Origin: Heliocidaris erythrogramma
Taxonomy: Eukaryota; Echinodermata; Echinoidea; Camarodonta; Echinometridae
Direction of reading: 5' to 3'
DNA: 64,000 nucleotides
Assembly: GCA_025617745.1 (NCBI GenBank)
Contig: CM046853.1
Location: forward strand, 58,985,233 to 59,049,232
Part shown: positions 49,035-62,427 of the stretch, in pieces
How positions within the stretch are numbered: the stretch's first letter is position 1
Layout: each line of letters starts with the position of its first letter
Made by a program: the position numbers and the translations under genes
Notes under the pieces: model-generated
What the model was told of the DNA's origin: nothing
Database searches by the model: none
What the model saw: the letters and a program-made list of their open reading frames with translations, nothing else

Positions 49035-52000
49035 TATTTGACACCTGTTCTTCTTTTTAATGATCATAGAGAAGATGAATCAAGAGAAAATTTAGGTCAA
49101 TTGAAAGAAAAGAAACTATGAGTTTAATATAATCAATACATGCCAATTTCATCTTTATTTTAGAAATGCACTCACAGGCAACCTTGGGGGATGATTATCC
49201 CCCAAATCAAAGTACCTGTATATTGGCTTATTATAAAGCACAAAACTTTTTTGATCCATAACAACAGCCATCTTAGATCTCTATCAATGAATAGAACAAA
49301 ATCCATATAGTCCAAGTTCTATTTCTAAAACAATTTTTGAAAATTTATCACATGCTTGTATTTGTTCCAAGTGATGTCAGGAAATTCTGTTTACCCTTGG
49401 CTTAGAATGTCAACTTTATACTGCTGGGTACTGTGTTTCCAGCTATTGTATGGACAAGGCTAAATTGATGCTTGTAACACAAATACTCAATTACTACTAT
49501 TGTAGCTATCAAGAGTGTACAATAGAATGAATAGAACTGCAACCTTGACATTCCCTTCTTTATAAATCGACCAACATAAATTTCTCTCCTGTCTCTCCTT
49601 TCAAAGGAACTCTTAATTTCTACTTCAATCGATCGAAAAGTCATGAATCAAAGCAGATGGTGCTGATTTGAAAAGTTGATAATGCACCCAAAATCACATT
49701 TGAATTGCCATTCATATCTCGGTGTAGTAGACAACAATACAGGTTGTCCATTTATAGGATTTTCTCACGATATTGATGAATCTAAATTAGAATGGTTAGT
49801 CTTAATATGAAATGATCCCCTGTCAGTGGATGTGATACCGTGACAGATAACATAGTATGTCAGAGTAGGTATTAATCATGACACAACAAAGATGATATCA
49901 TTTCGTCGTCATGGACAACCATTTCCCAGATATCCACCATCTCCACTTCTCAAGCCTTGCTAATACCCAATTCCAACTTGTAAATCCAGCATCTTCTCAT
50001 CCAGCATACTTCAAAATGTTATGCATTTAATCAATGCAAATCTCCCTATCACTACTTTACAAGACCTTATTTGAAAGGTATTCCCTGAACTTCTTTAGCA
50101 AAAAAAAAATTACATTCAGATTACCAATATCACAAAACATCACTTAAATCCAGTAGATCAACGAGAATATGAGTGTGAAATACTGCAAGAAGTATTTGTG
50201 AAAATATAATTTGCACTATCTCATATGAGCATTTGCTTTCAATGAAAATACTTCTCGGATTTTATTATGAAACTGCTGGAAAATTGAGGAAAATGTGAAT
50301 GCCCCCAATGGATCAGGGAGAAGGCAATGTCCAAAATGACTTATGCAAAGTCTGATTTATAAAACTCGCTGTTCGTGACCAAAACCGAATGAGTGCGTGG
50401 GTTGGTTGAACAACTCTCACTCTTGATTTAAGAACCATTGCATTATGGGATGGCAAACGGACATCATTTTTGAGTGGCGCGGAGAAGAGGTCCATCAAAA
50501 TAAGTATTGCTGGAGGCCAAACAAGTCATGTGTGCATTTGCATTTTTTTACAGAATCTAGAGCGATTCACCTCTGGGCTTTCAAGTATTTTTCAGCAAAA
50601 TTTCTCAACCATGATTTTACTTTTCCCTTGCCTGTGCTCTAAACATGTGAGGGTCACAAAGGGTAGTGTGCGCAAAAGTTGAATGAAAATAAAACTGGGC
50701 TGGTGTTCTATATCCATAACTGTAGTATATAGAGCTGCATGTATACTTAGCAATATATCACTGTCAGCCTGCTTCATTTGTTGCCTAGGCATATATGTAC
50801 GTGTACATCTTAAGCATGTGAAACAGACATTTTATGATCCCATATTGATAACTGCCAGTGTTTTTCTTTGAAAGGGGTTGGAGTGTGTTGCATCCTCAGT
50901 AAAACGAGAAGGGCAAACTTGAAACTTCTTTAACATTCAAGCATTTATCAGATGATCATATCTATATCCTATCCCAGTAATTCTCTCATCAGTTCAATAA
51001 TAACTATATATTTTTCTTGCTTTGCAAATCCTTAGCTAATGATCATAAGTACTTCTATTTTTTTTAATTCACTTTTTCACCGATCAATCAATATCTTTTC
51101 TTCAACAAATCATCATTTATGTCAGACAACATCAGAAATAAGAGAATGTAGACTACATATCAATTTTTAAAATCTTTAAAATTGGGAAAGAAAAATACCA
51201 TTTTGACAATCCACAAGGAAGCTGAAAAATTGCCCTCATTCTGTGTCAATCATATTTCCAAAACAGATTCACAACCCAAATCTTGAAAGGAGGCAGGAAG
51301 ATGCACTTCAATTGTTCATAGCATGGCAAGTCACTTGCCACAGGCGGTATATAAGGGGGTGTCCAGAAACAAACGAGAATCGGAAACAGTCAAGAAGGCA
51401 TAATAATTTGAAGCATGGCTTGAAGCCTTGGAATGCCTGTGTCCCTTTTGTTTTTAGGATTTTCTCTTGAGCATGAAAGAAATCGTCAGATTACTCCCTT
51501 ATGAATCACCTAGCTAATGTATTCGAAACACGCCACGCTACAGAGCGAGTGCCAGTGTCATTGTCACTCTAAGGAGCTGTTAATAAACTTAGAGTCACAT
51601 GTACTTTCATTTTGTCTCTTTACCATTTTTTGTATTCTTGAAAATGCTCTCCTAACTAATTAATAAAGCTGGGAGGACATCTGCTAATGTAATTCAATGC
51701 AATTAAAAATAGAAAAGTATGACTTCTTAAATCAATTCTCAAAAAGTGAAAATAAAAACTCTATCTTTCTCATCTCATTTGAAGTATGAATGACAAGAAA
51801 ATAAATTGTTATCATCCCTCTAAAATGTTTGAATATTGTAATTTTGAAATTAGGCTTTCTGTTTGTGATTAAGATCACTAAAATACAATGAAATTCAAGT
51901 AATTTCTACCACTATTCATTAGGAAATCATTGCATTTTTATATCTTAATTTTTTTAGAGGGAAGGAGAGGATTGAATTTCATCAGAGTAAGTTTTTAACC

Positions 52001-53526
52001 ATAGCAACAGCCACCACTACATTCATGTTGGTGATGTTTTCATTTGGAATTAGTCATAACATTGTTAATCCATTCATGAAAATAACAATTTAGCCAATTA
52101 ATACTGATGACTGAAGGAAGATTGGCTTCATAAACATGTGTACACTAAATGAGTAAATCAAACAAAAGCTAAAGGTCTGACATATATGTATAGATTATTA
52201 GCAAATATAATTTCTTCTCAAAATCCTGGTTTCTACTCCACTATAGACAACACAGAATCTAAGCCCCTTTTGCCCACGTTTCACAAACACTTGAGGAGAT
52301 ATACACCAATATAAACATGTAGGACTGAAGGATGAGGAGAGTAGGACAAATAACCCTGGCTGGACAATGATCCAAGTAACATGGGAATGATCTGGAGGTA
52401 TCAGGGTATCATCGTATCCCTGAATGCACATGTGAGAATACCGACGTCGTCTCGCCGACGAGGTACGTGCTGCAGTCGCTGGTGCGCCAGGAAATGGACG
52501 TGATACGTGAGCCTGGCTAATTCAAATCAATATTAAAGAATGCATTATTAGCTAATAAATTTTACATGAATCACCAGACAGGTAAATCTGATCTTTTGGC
52601 TCATTTCCCTCTTTCTTTGATTGTTACCTGGCCTTGCTTCCTTATGCAGTCTGCTTTCAACATAAATGAATATATGAAATATGATCTTATTTTCAATACT
52701 TCTATAACTTTCGCTCGCTCTATCTCTCTCCCTCTCCATTCTGTAGTTATTACAATTCTCTTTAAAATGTCACCCTTCCTTACACTCTTATCTCTCCCAG
52801 TCTACTTCTTATTCTCTCTTTTTGCCTTCCACTTTCCTTTCTACATATAGGCCTACATCTATCCATCAATATATCGAGCTGGCTATGTATCTTATTATCT
52901 ACATATATGTACTCTGTCACTATACCTATATACCTGACTCTATTTTCAAAATGTCAATTTTCTCTATCATCTCTAACCCTGTTTCCCTGCTTTGTACTGG
53001 TCAGTTATCCTCAAATCCTCTTTCCTCCATCTTTCAATCATAAGACGGTACCAACAAGAACTACCACTCTCATCATCTCTCCTCTTCCTCAATCCGGTTT
53101 GAAAATTTGACAAATCAATCCACCTTGTTTTGTGGTGGCCAAATCCTTCTGAAGTGCAGGTACTCATGATGAGCATATTTCTTCATCCCAAATCAAGGTA
53201 CCTGGTTGACTATTTCCTCTAATTTATCATCTGTGTATCTGCAACTCCTTGAAGACCCTCTGACCTTTAGCGCTCCAATAAATCAATGGTAATAGCCCTT
53301 TTTTCTTCTGGCTTGGAGGGGAAATATGGATGGCGACTTTTTTTTTATCTCCGCTGTCCATGTTTTCAGCATCTGAATGAATCCTGGTAATCCTCTCCAC
53401 AAAATATGGAAATCTTCAAAATCTGGATATAATTCATAATCTCTGAAAGATTGCCTTCATGATGAAACTAGATGAGTTTCTATCTCTTCCTCGTCATTAC
53501 TCCACATTGAGCCTCCCAGCATCATT

Positions 53527-53668
53527 TTTATTTTATTTTTTTATTGTTATCATTTTTAAATTAAAAAAAAAAATTATTTTATTATTATTTTTTTATTTAT
53601 TTTTTATTTTAATTATTTATTTTTTTATTTTTATTTATTTATCTTTTTTTTTTTTGGGGGGGGGGGAG
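53527..53668 (+). repeat. TTTA-rich tract ending in a G run
   Basis: About 130 bp of ATTTTTATTT-type sequence followed by T and then a 13-base G run ending near 53668. A CT-rich region with (CT)n and (CA)n continues at 53701-53874. Confidence 0.85.
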
Positions 53669-53820
53669 GAAATCTCTGTCCTCCCTTGAAGCACAAATCT
53701 TCATATCTTTCTCTCTCTCTTTCTCTTTCTCTATTTCTCTGCCTTTCTCTTTCTTTATCTTTCATTCTCACTTTCTTGTTCTAGCTCTCCCTCGCTTTTC
53801 TCTCATCTCTTCCAAACTCG

Positions 53821-53864
<44 letters not shown>

Positions 53865-56306
53865 TACACACATTGGAAATACAGGAGTCAATTTGTGACA
53901 GAATTAACTGTAGTGCCTAAGACTTCATACTTCAAAGCCATGAACACGTAAACATAGCAGTTCTCAGCAGAAATGTCAGCTACATTCAAAGGATAACAAA
54001 TTAAACTGTATTGAAAGAGTAGTTGTATAAAAAGAACAATAAATGATAACATCTTTAAATATTTTCCTTCTGAAACCAAACAGCCACTGTTATGAAATAG
54101 TAACTGTGAAAAAAATCCTGGCATACATAATGTATGTACTCGTGCCTAATGAATGGCATTAGCCCTTCAAACATATTTTCCCCTGATCTACAATTCAATA
54201 CCCATTGAGTATAAGGACTGAAGTACCACTTCTGATATGAAAATGTGATTTCATAATAAATTTTTTTTCAAGTATATACAGACCCACAAGAGGCAATGAA
54301 AATAAGTTCATGTTATATCTTCCAAGGTAGTTGAAAATTAGGACCTCGTTTTGTAAAATAAATACTCTTAAATCCACATGTCAATTCTAATACAACTGCA
54401 ATGAAAGAACTAATCGCATCAAAACCATTATCGTTTAAATAATGCTGATTTAAACATTAAAATCTGAAATAAGTTTAAATATGGTGAAATTTAACTCTTA
54501 CTGTGCCAAAGGGTTCAGCTCTGAGTTGGGGTTTTTTGTCCATTATTTTTTGGTTTCTCATTTTTTTACTATTGTTTCATGTTGAAATAAGGTATTTATT
54601 TTTTTAATCTGAACATTTCTCTGAAAATGTCTATGGTAGCATATAATTATAATCATATATTTAGATTACTTGATTTATGCTCAATTTTGATATACATTGA
54701 CCACCATACTCTTTCCTGGGGTCGAGCACTTGGTGAATGAAAATGACAAGACTATCTGTCACATATACGTGACATCGGCGATGAAAGAGTTAAGAGGAAA
54801 ACAAAATTTCAGAAACTCATATTCACCATCTCTTTTCTGGAGGAATATTGATGCCTTGCAAATAGATAAAACAACCAAATCATCAGGGTTCCAAAATAAT
54901 TATTCTTCTCTCCATGGTCATGCATTTCCTTGCAAAAGGAAAACAACCAATTAATATCTCAGGATTCCATAATTATAATTTTCTTTTCTACATGAAGACG
55001 GATGACTTGCAATGGATTAATTAATCAGTGGTGCTTTAATCCCATACTGCTCTGAGGGGACTGTCAACATCACGTTCGATGACTACCAAGACTCCAAGAA
55101 GTCTGGGCAAATAAAGAGAGGACTTCAAGAGAGTGGAAAACGAGTTCAAGACTTTTCCTTCACAGATGCTTAAAGATGGCTGTGTCATCGGGAGAAATGA
55201 TAAACGCAACATCGCTAATTGCATCCCTCTCCCAAGTCATGATAAATACAGCTTATATTGTATAATAATATAAGCGTGTGTTGACAACACCTCACTGTCA
55301 CAATTTTTCATTTCTCCAGTCATCTTTTATCTCCAGTTAAATAAAAGCAAATTGGATTACAAAATCTAATAATTGGGTGGTTTTAATAGAATAACATGTG
55401 TACTAACTATTCTTTGTTATTATTTTTGCCCCATTTTTAAAAGGGTGACACCTATCTAATGAATGCAAATTCCATTTCATAATGCTTATTTGATTTGATA
55501 CCGAATGCCTGTAGAATAAATTTAAAGAGATTCTCTGACAATGACTTTTAGGTACCCTTTGGGTACCATTAAGATATATATAATCTTCTACAGCCAGGTA
55601 AAAAGAGCAACAAATATTATACTTTACTTAAGAACTAACAAGCTATTTGTAATAAAGATGAAACTCATTGAATTTCTGGTGAAAATATTGCAATTTTGAG
55701 ATTACTCATGCTCTATTTGAACTACAGGGGATTGCCCAATACTCACCACACTTGCAGGTGTGGATTTCTTTTTTGGGTTGTTTTGATCACGTTTTCTTTG
55801 TTTCCAGTTCAAACGCAAGCTCACCGTGACATGTTCTCTTTTATTTCCCCACTATAATATCCAAGGAATTATCACAGTTCTGTTATATCTCCTTGATAAT
55901 AGCAATCATTGAAGCTTTGATCACCAATGCAAAGGAATTCTAATGTTAGTCAACAGATATGGTATGTAATAATTGACCTGGAAATAACCTCTCACGATTC
56001 AACTTTGGAAGGCTGGATCTCCTGCAAACTGGTCATGAAAGACGAGAAGTTCTGTCCATCAGAATTGACCTCGTTGGGACGCACTTTACTCAGCTGAACA
56101 AAACACACCTCAAAAAACTCACAATGGTCTGCTAGTCAAGCAATAATTTGTACTCATATTCAGGACCCATTTGATCTCATTTTGGGGTGTTCAGATTCAA
56201 TAGAAGTGCTCTAATAGGAACTTGTCAAACATGCAGTGCATTTTGCTACACAGAGTGATTGAGGCAGTTGTCCAAATATTTCATATTTCTGCTTGTAATG
56301 CAAATA

Positions 56307-57632
56307 CAGTCAAACCTGTCTTAGCGGCCACCTGTCTATAGCGGCCACCTGCTTATAGCGGCCACCAAAAAATCCCCCGCAGGAAATTACTATGTTGTAG
56401 ACCCTGCATATAGCGGTCACCTGCCTAACGCGGCCAGCGGCCACCCATTATGTATCCCTCGGACAATATCTGACCGCGTATAGCGGCCACTAATATCGAG
56501 TCGAGCCGTAGCTTCATGCACAAAAAAGTAGTTTTTGCCATAGGCGCGATGTGTTTACCGAGTCCTAGCTCAGTCACACTCTCACCCAAACGTCGTGAAT
56601 AGATTCTACAATGGCCATGAAGATCTAATAGTTTCACCACATTGCCGACTAATTAGAGATTAAAAGTCTTTTTAGTAAGAATTAAGCACTAGTATTGTTC
56701 GTTTACGTAATCTTCGCACCATCCAGCTGCAATCCCCTGCACTTTAGTTGTATTGTTCTCCTAAGCTAAGCTATCGCGGTCGGCATTGCATTGATATTGA
56801 TCGCCATTTCGCAATAGCACAGGCTCGTACACTTCAATATAATTTTTTATTTTTAAAAGATTTATAAAAAAAAAGAATTTAAAGCGTTAAAACTTTTGAA
56901 AAAAATAATAAAGGAGTGCTTTTTTTTAGAAAGTGAAAATAATAAAATACTACCCAAGTATTATTTTTTTAAAGATCAATAATAACGATTTCATGTACGA
57001 GAGATTATCCTGCTGAAAAACGGCGTGAAAACTCGACTCGGAATCGGATCGTCCATGATCCACCGGCGATCCAGGCCATTGTCGACGTTCGCACTTTTGA
57101 CGAATGCAAGCGAGCACCTTCTATCGCCTGTTCTCAAAAACAGTTAAAACTTCTTTTAAACCATTCAAAAGGCAAATATTTATTGAATGAAAATTGATTG
57201 CACGATTTTATTCAAAAGATAAACTTATTATTGTAATTTTTTGACAGGAAGCAAAAGCATGATTAGACATCGTTTTTAGACTATAAAAATCAAGAACAGC
57301 AGTCTATCGCGGGTGGTACGTACGTGGTAATTTGAGGGAAAATTCATTTTACACAGATTGCTCGTATATCTATTGTTTTTCTCATTTATTGACAACAAAG
57401 CATATTATTTTAGCATTTATATATCATATGACATGTTATACGTCAAATCTGTTGATCTATAGCTTGTTTTCCTAAGTGATATATATGGATGCATGTACAC
57501 TAACTTTGTTGCGTGTAACAGTGTATGTGCAAAAAAATAAAAATGGCCGCCGACCTGTCTATAGCGGCCACCTGTCTATAGCGGCCACTTTTTCCGTTTC
57601 CCTTCGGTGGCCGCTATAGACAGGTTTGACTG
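56307..57632. mobile_element. Pogo/Tigger-like non-autonomous DNA transposon
   Basis: The left end is CAGTCAAACCTGTC and the right end the inverse GACAGGTTTGACTG, with TA on each side (56305-56306, 57633-57634). Both ends carry repeated TATAGCGGCCACC motifs, about six at the left in direct order, two near 57555-57590 and an inverted one at the right end. The 1326-bp body has an AT-rich core and no transposase frame. The CAG start and TA target suggest a pogo/Tigger relative; superfamily is inferred. Confidence 0.75.
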
Positions 57633-57669
57633 TACATGCACATAGAATTAAGCAGTTTTGCCCTATCTG

Positions 57670-57770
57670 TCTTTTTTTTTTCTCTCTCTCTCTCTTTCTT
57701 TCCTTCTCTCTCCTTCTCTTCTCTTCTCTCCCCTTCCTCTCTCTCCCTCTCTTTCATTCTCTCTGTATTA
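57670..57770 (+). repeat. CT-rich simple repeat
   Basis: T run followed by (CT)n, TTCT and CCTC sequence, immediately after the pogo-like element. Open frames across it are compositional. Confidence 0.8.
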
Positions 57771-60700
57771 TCTGAGCATCACTTTTATCTTTCTCTCACA
57801 TTCTACTCTTACTTTCAATATTTCCCAATGTGTCTACAATGTACATGTACAAGATACCTTATGCAAATAATTAAAGATCATGCAATTAAAATAGGCAGAA
57901 TTCAGTGTGAGCAGGATGCCACTACTTTCAAATGAACCATGCTCAACAACAAGTAAATTTTTAAACAATAGAGACATATTTGTCCCGGTTGTATCGACTA
58001 TAAACAGAATGAGACAGAAATAAGAGGAGATAATAAACAGAAAAGATGACGTTCAAAAAAAAAAGACAACAGGTTAAGAACCTCCACAGGGGTGAATAGC
58101 CTCTTCCAGATAATCTTACAGAGAATGTATTTGGCTCATGCAGCTTAGCTTTCAAATGATGGCTTCGCATCTGACATGTACGAAAGATACATAATACGGG
58201 CTACTCTTTTAACCCAGGCTGGCTATTCGCACTGAAGTATTCATGATGTTGATTAATGCCATGCTCCAAGCGTCAGGGAATGGAGGTGTTAATGCCTGAG
58301 GCCAAAAAAATGATTTGTAAGATTATGCATACATGTTCCAAGGTAGAAATAAGTAATAGAGTCAATATATAAAGGTTGTGTCTCTACTCAGAAAAAGAAG
58401 AAAAGAAAATCACAAGGTAATTGTGTGGTTTGTGCCTATATTTCTGCCTATATTGCAAGTGGCCTACATTATAGTGTATGTGAAATGGTATACAGTTGAA
58501 GTGTCTCTAATGTGTCTGTAATGTGCTATAAGGTGCAGCTTATGTGTAGACAGTACACAAATAAAACCCTGAAAAAGTTGAAATCACATAATAGAAAGCT
58601 GTGTGACCCAAATTGTAATTGTAGTGGAATTCATTGTTCATTCAACCACAAGAAGAGCTTTAATAGAACAGCAGTTGGGAGATTTACATGCAAGTGTTTG
58701 AAGATATTCATAAGAAAATATGTAGTGTAATGGATTACTTGCTGCTTCTGACTGACATCTTGCTCAATTAAGAGACTTTTACAGTTGGAGTGGGCAAATA
58801 ATTAAAAAAAAACTCTTACAGGTTTTGTTTTAACTTGTAAAACAGGTTAAATATAAGACAAACTAGCAAACTGGTATTATCAAAATTGAATGATGGATCC
58901 AAAATGAAAAGCATCACCCGGGTAAACATGAAGGGGCCTATAAACACATTCCAGACATATCACTAAATGTAAAGAGATTGTGAAGCTGAAATGCCTTTTT
59001 AAACAGACAAAATGTGAGATAGGAATTCAGGAAAAGGAAAATATTCATCACAAACAAAGGCAAGGCACGAGCTCTCATCCATAACAAACGTCTGGAACGT
59101 ACAAACCTCCGAAAGAGAAATAATACCCGAAGTCTATCATCCAGAAGGGAAATTATCGAGATCAATAGCAAACCAGGAACATGCAATCGATCCTTCTCCC
59201 CGGGACACCGAAACATTCAGACAATTCGAGCAGAAAGAGATTCTTAAATGCGATTAAAAGCAGAATTATGAATTACTTATGGTAGAGGTAAAGCTGGTAC
59301 GACTTTGCCTGTGGACTAGGAATCATTAACCAGTGATAAATGGATGGGAGAGTGGATGCATCCTCGATCATTGTTTCATTTTCTATTGATCACCTGATCA
59401 TCCTGGCTTCGTATCGCCACGGTAATGGACAGATTTTTTTTTCTTGGAAGCAGGCAACAACGATGAGTCATCCCATTCTTTATGGCGGCAAAAGTGTTGA
59501 GTTTATTAACACTTAGGTGAAGATGGTTGCAGGAATATAGGGAGCAATCCCTTTCTTGTTTACGAAATCTTTCTTCGTACTGCAGGAGAGCTGTGCCGAC
59601 TGCAAATTAATTTGTCGCAATCTTAAAACATCTTCACGTCAAGTAAATTTTTTGAGGATGCTGAAAGGGAGCTCATGCTGGGAGTAGAGACTAATGGAGG
59701 CTTTTTACAGCTGAGGAAATTCATCAGTAAACGGTTTTTGCAACAGTATGTCGCTATCTTCCAACAAGAGACAATTCTTGTCGCTTAATGCATCTCTAAT
59801 CAAATCCAGAGAAAGAATGGTGATGATTCATTCATACAGAGGGTGCTACTCTTTCTTTTCTCTTTACGACATCATTAACTTGTTGAGAAAAAGAGAGTGT
59901 TTAATTTAGACAGCAGTAAACCATTACCAGTACACCACGTTTGTCTTCTCCCTTTCATGAAATTGATAGAGCAGCGTTGTGAATGTTTGAAGTGTGACAA
60001 TATTGATTCTGGATGTCTTGAAAGCACATTACACGTAATCAGACCCATCAAGTCATGTTACATGGATGACACATTACAACAACATGAATTTTATCATGCC
60101 AGTCTTCTACTCTTTCACCATTTTTATACAATCATGACCATAAAACATCCTATCATTTGTCAGCAATTGAGAGAGTCCCTATCAAGGAATATGGATATTT
60201 ATGCATAAACTTGAGCCGAGCCCTTGGTTGAACTCCCTGTAAAGCCAAGGAGCATGCCCCCAAGCCATGGCCAACGGGCAGAAGGGGAGACGACCCAGGG
60301 AGGGTCAGGTTTTAATACTGACGTGAAAGGCCCTTCCTGCTAACCTCTATCCACTGCTCTCCCTGCGAACTTGAAGAACAAACAATGGATTTTTTCGGGA
60401 AGGAAGCGAGCATGCAAGAGATCCTCCGATCGTATGTTTAGTGAGTGTAAAGCACACAGATAAGCGGTCGTGATGGAGATGGGGAGAGGAGAAGAGAGAG
60501 AACCTTCAATTTCCTGATGGAGATAGAGAGAAGATGTGGTTATCTATCAAGATTGTTCCAAAGAGGAAACAACAGTGTACTCAGACTCTCATGCTATCTG
60601 TGCAACACTGGTCTCCCTTCTTTTAATTTTTAACTTGCATATGTCTGACAGCATTCTGCAGATGAAAGGCAATCCATTAGTTCTTGTGAAATACATGCAG

Positions 60701-61909
60701 TGCACACAGCATTAATAATTTCTTCTTGTAAGTGAATTCCCTACAGTGTACATGTACATATGAAGTAAACAATAGCCGAGAGCCAGGAGGGCATTACATA
60801 TTTGTAGAATTGTTTGGGTTAATGCCATCCTGGCGTTTAACAAACAATATACATATAAAATGCTGAAATTGCAGTCAACATGAATATACACTGTAAAACA
60901 TATGAAACAAGCCCCCACCTCCGAATAAGTTGTAAGGAATTTTAATTTTAATCTCTTTCATAGTAAGAATCACAACCTGTCTGACCAATCAAAGTGTTTC
61001 TTTGCTCTGAAGAAGAAACAAAACGGGTTAATTAAATGTCTCCCAAGCAGTTCAGGAGAGTAGCATCTCACTTAATCCCTACCAGCGATACGCAGCCTTC
61101 TGAAGTTTGTTCCGCGATATTCGGGCTGCTGCTTAAATAGCCCATTCGCTAAACTTTGGAGGCAATAATAGCTACCCTTGCAGATCGATAAGCACTGAAA
61201 TGCAAACCAGCGGATCACATTCAACATTTAAAGTGCCTCATGCAGTGAGAAATCCATCAACTGGTACATCACAGCCTTATGAAATGTACAAAATAATGAT
61301 AATTTGATCCTTTCATAACTATGGCTATGCCCAAGAACAGAATATCATTACCATTTAGAAGGGCTAATTATAAATGGCTACAGGGTTTATCTGTCTATAA
61401 TACTGTGAAACCAGTCTTTTCTAATTTAAAGCAATACAGAATGTGACTTGGCATGAATCTCTTGGGACACCTGATAGCCCAAGTCCACTTTAAACCATTC
61501 TCATAATGGATGATAATTGGGGAAAGGATCACATTTTATGAAGATATCCGCCATTCCATCAATACTGACACATGAATGAATAATGATATTACAAGCACGT
61601 GCATAAAGTGGCCTGAAAACGCAGGGGAAGGAAGCTAGAACATGAGCGTCCACCTTGAGCGTGCGCCAAGGGACAGCGCGGCGGTGGGTCAAGTTACGTT
61701 GAGACATTGACGGGAAGGTGGGAAGACGTTCAGTCGCGGTTTACTCATTACCAAACATTGTCTTTAAACCTAAAATGGCATGACGGTTTACTTGCATGTT
61801 CCCTCTTGCAATCTCTCTCAGCTCTCCACTCATGATCATGTTGCATGCCTTGCATCCATAGCGAGTAACTACACCCCATAACAGATGAATTTTACAAACA
61901 TCGCAATGA

Positions 61910-61929
61910 CCCCCCCCCCCCCCCCCCCC
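61910..61929 (+). repeat. Poly-C run of 20
   Basis: An uninterrupted homopolymer; length may be uncertain for technical reasons. Confidence 0.9.
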
Positions 61930-62369
61930 ATCTCTCATGAGGCTGCAACATCAGACTCGACTTTCAGCTTTTTCTTGAATGGAACTGAACATTAGGAGAA
62001 CTCTAGCGTCTCCAGACTTGCTCCCACTGGCTTTAAATCCGCTCTCCACTTCAGCTTGGACAGGAAGATGTTGGCAGGCACATCTAATTGGAAATTTTGT
62101 GCTTGGTGACCCAGCAAAGGCAGATTTCATCCTTCATTTCACAACCACTCATCAGCAATCACTGCACTCGATCACTTGGACAGAGATTCAAGTAAAACCT
62201 GAAGATGGAATATGCCAAGGAGACCACTGGTAGCTCGCAAGGAAACTCTTAGTCAATCACCTCTTTTGAATGGCTCAATACCTCACATTATAACCAGAAG
62301 GGTGCATAAGAGATTGTACCCTAGACTAAGGACTGACATGTTTCTGAAGTTCTATGCCTATCCCTGTAG

Positions 62370-62374
<5 letters not shown>

Positions 62375-62420
<46 letters not shown>
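62375..62420 (+). repeat. CT dinucleotide microsatellite
   Basis: About 23 uninterrupted CT units; a likely polymorphic marker. The Ser/Leu frames over it are artefacts. Confidence 0.95.

Positions 62421-62427
<7 letters not shown>

Noticed and set aside
52441..52515. GC-rich island with a short RRRLADEVR-type frame
   Set aside because: Only about 24 codons between stops; it may be a transposon scrap but gives too little to identify.
55740..55790. Possible exon end with CACACCTGCAAGTGTG before GTGAGT on the minus strand
   Set aside because: It resembles an EGF ending (TCKC), but no matching upstream cysteines or acceptor give a plausible exon.
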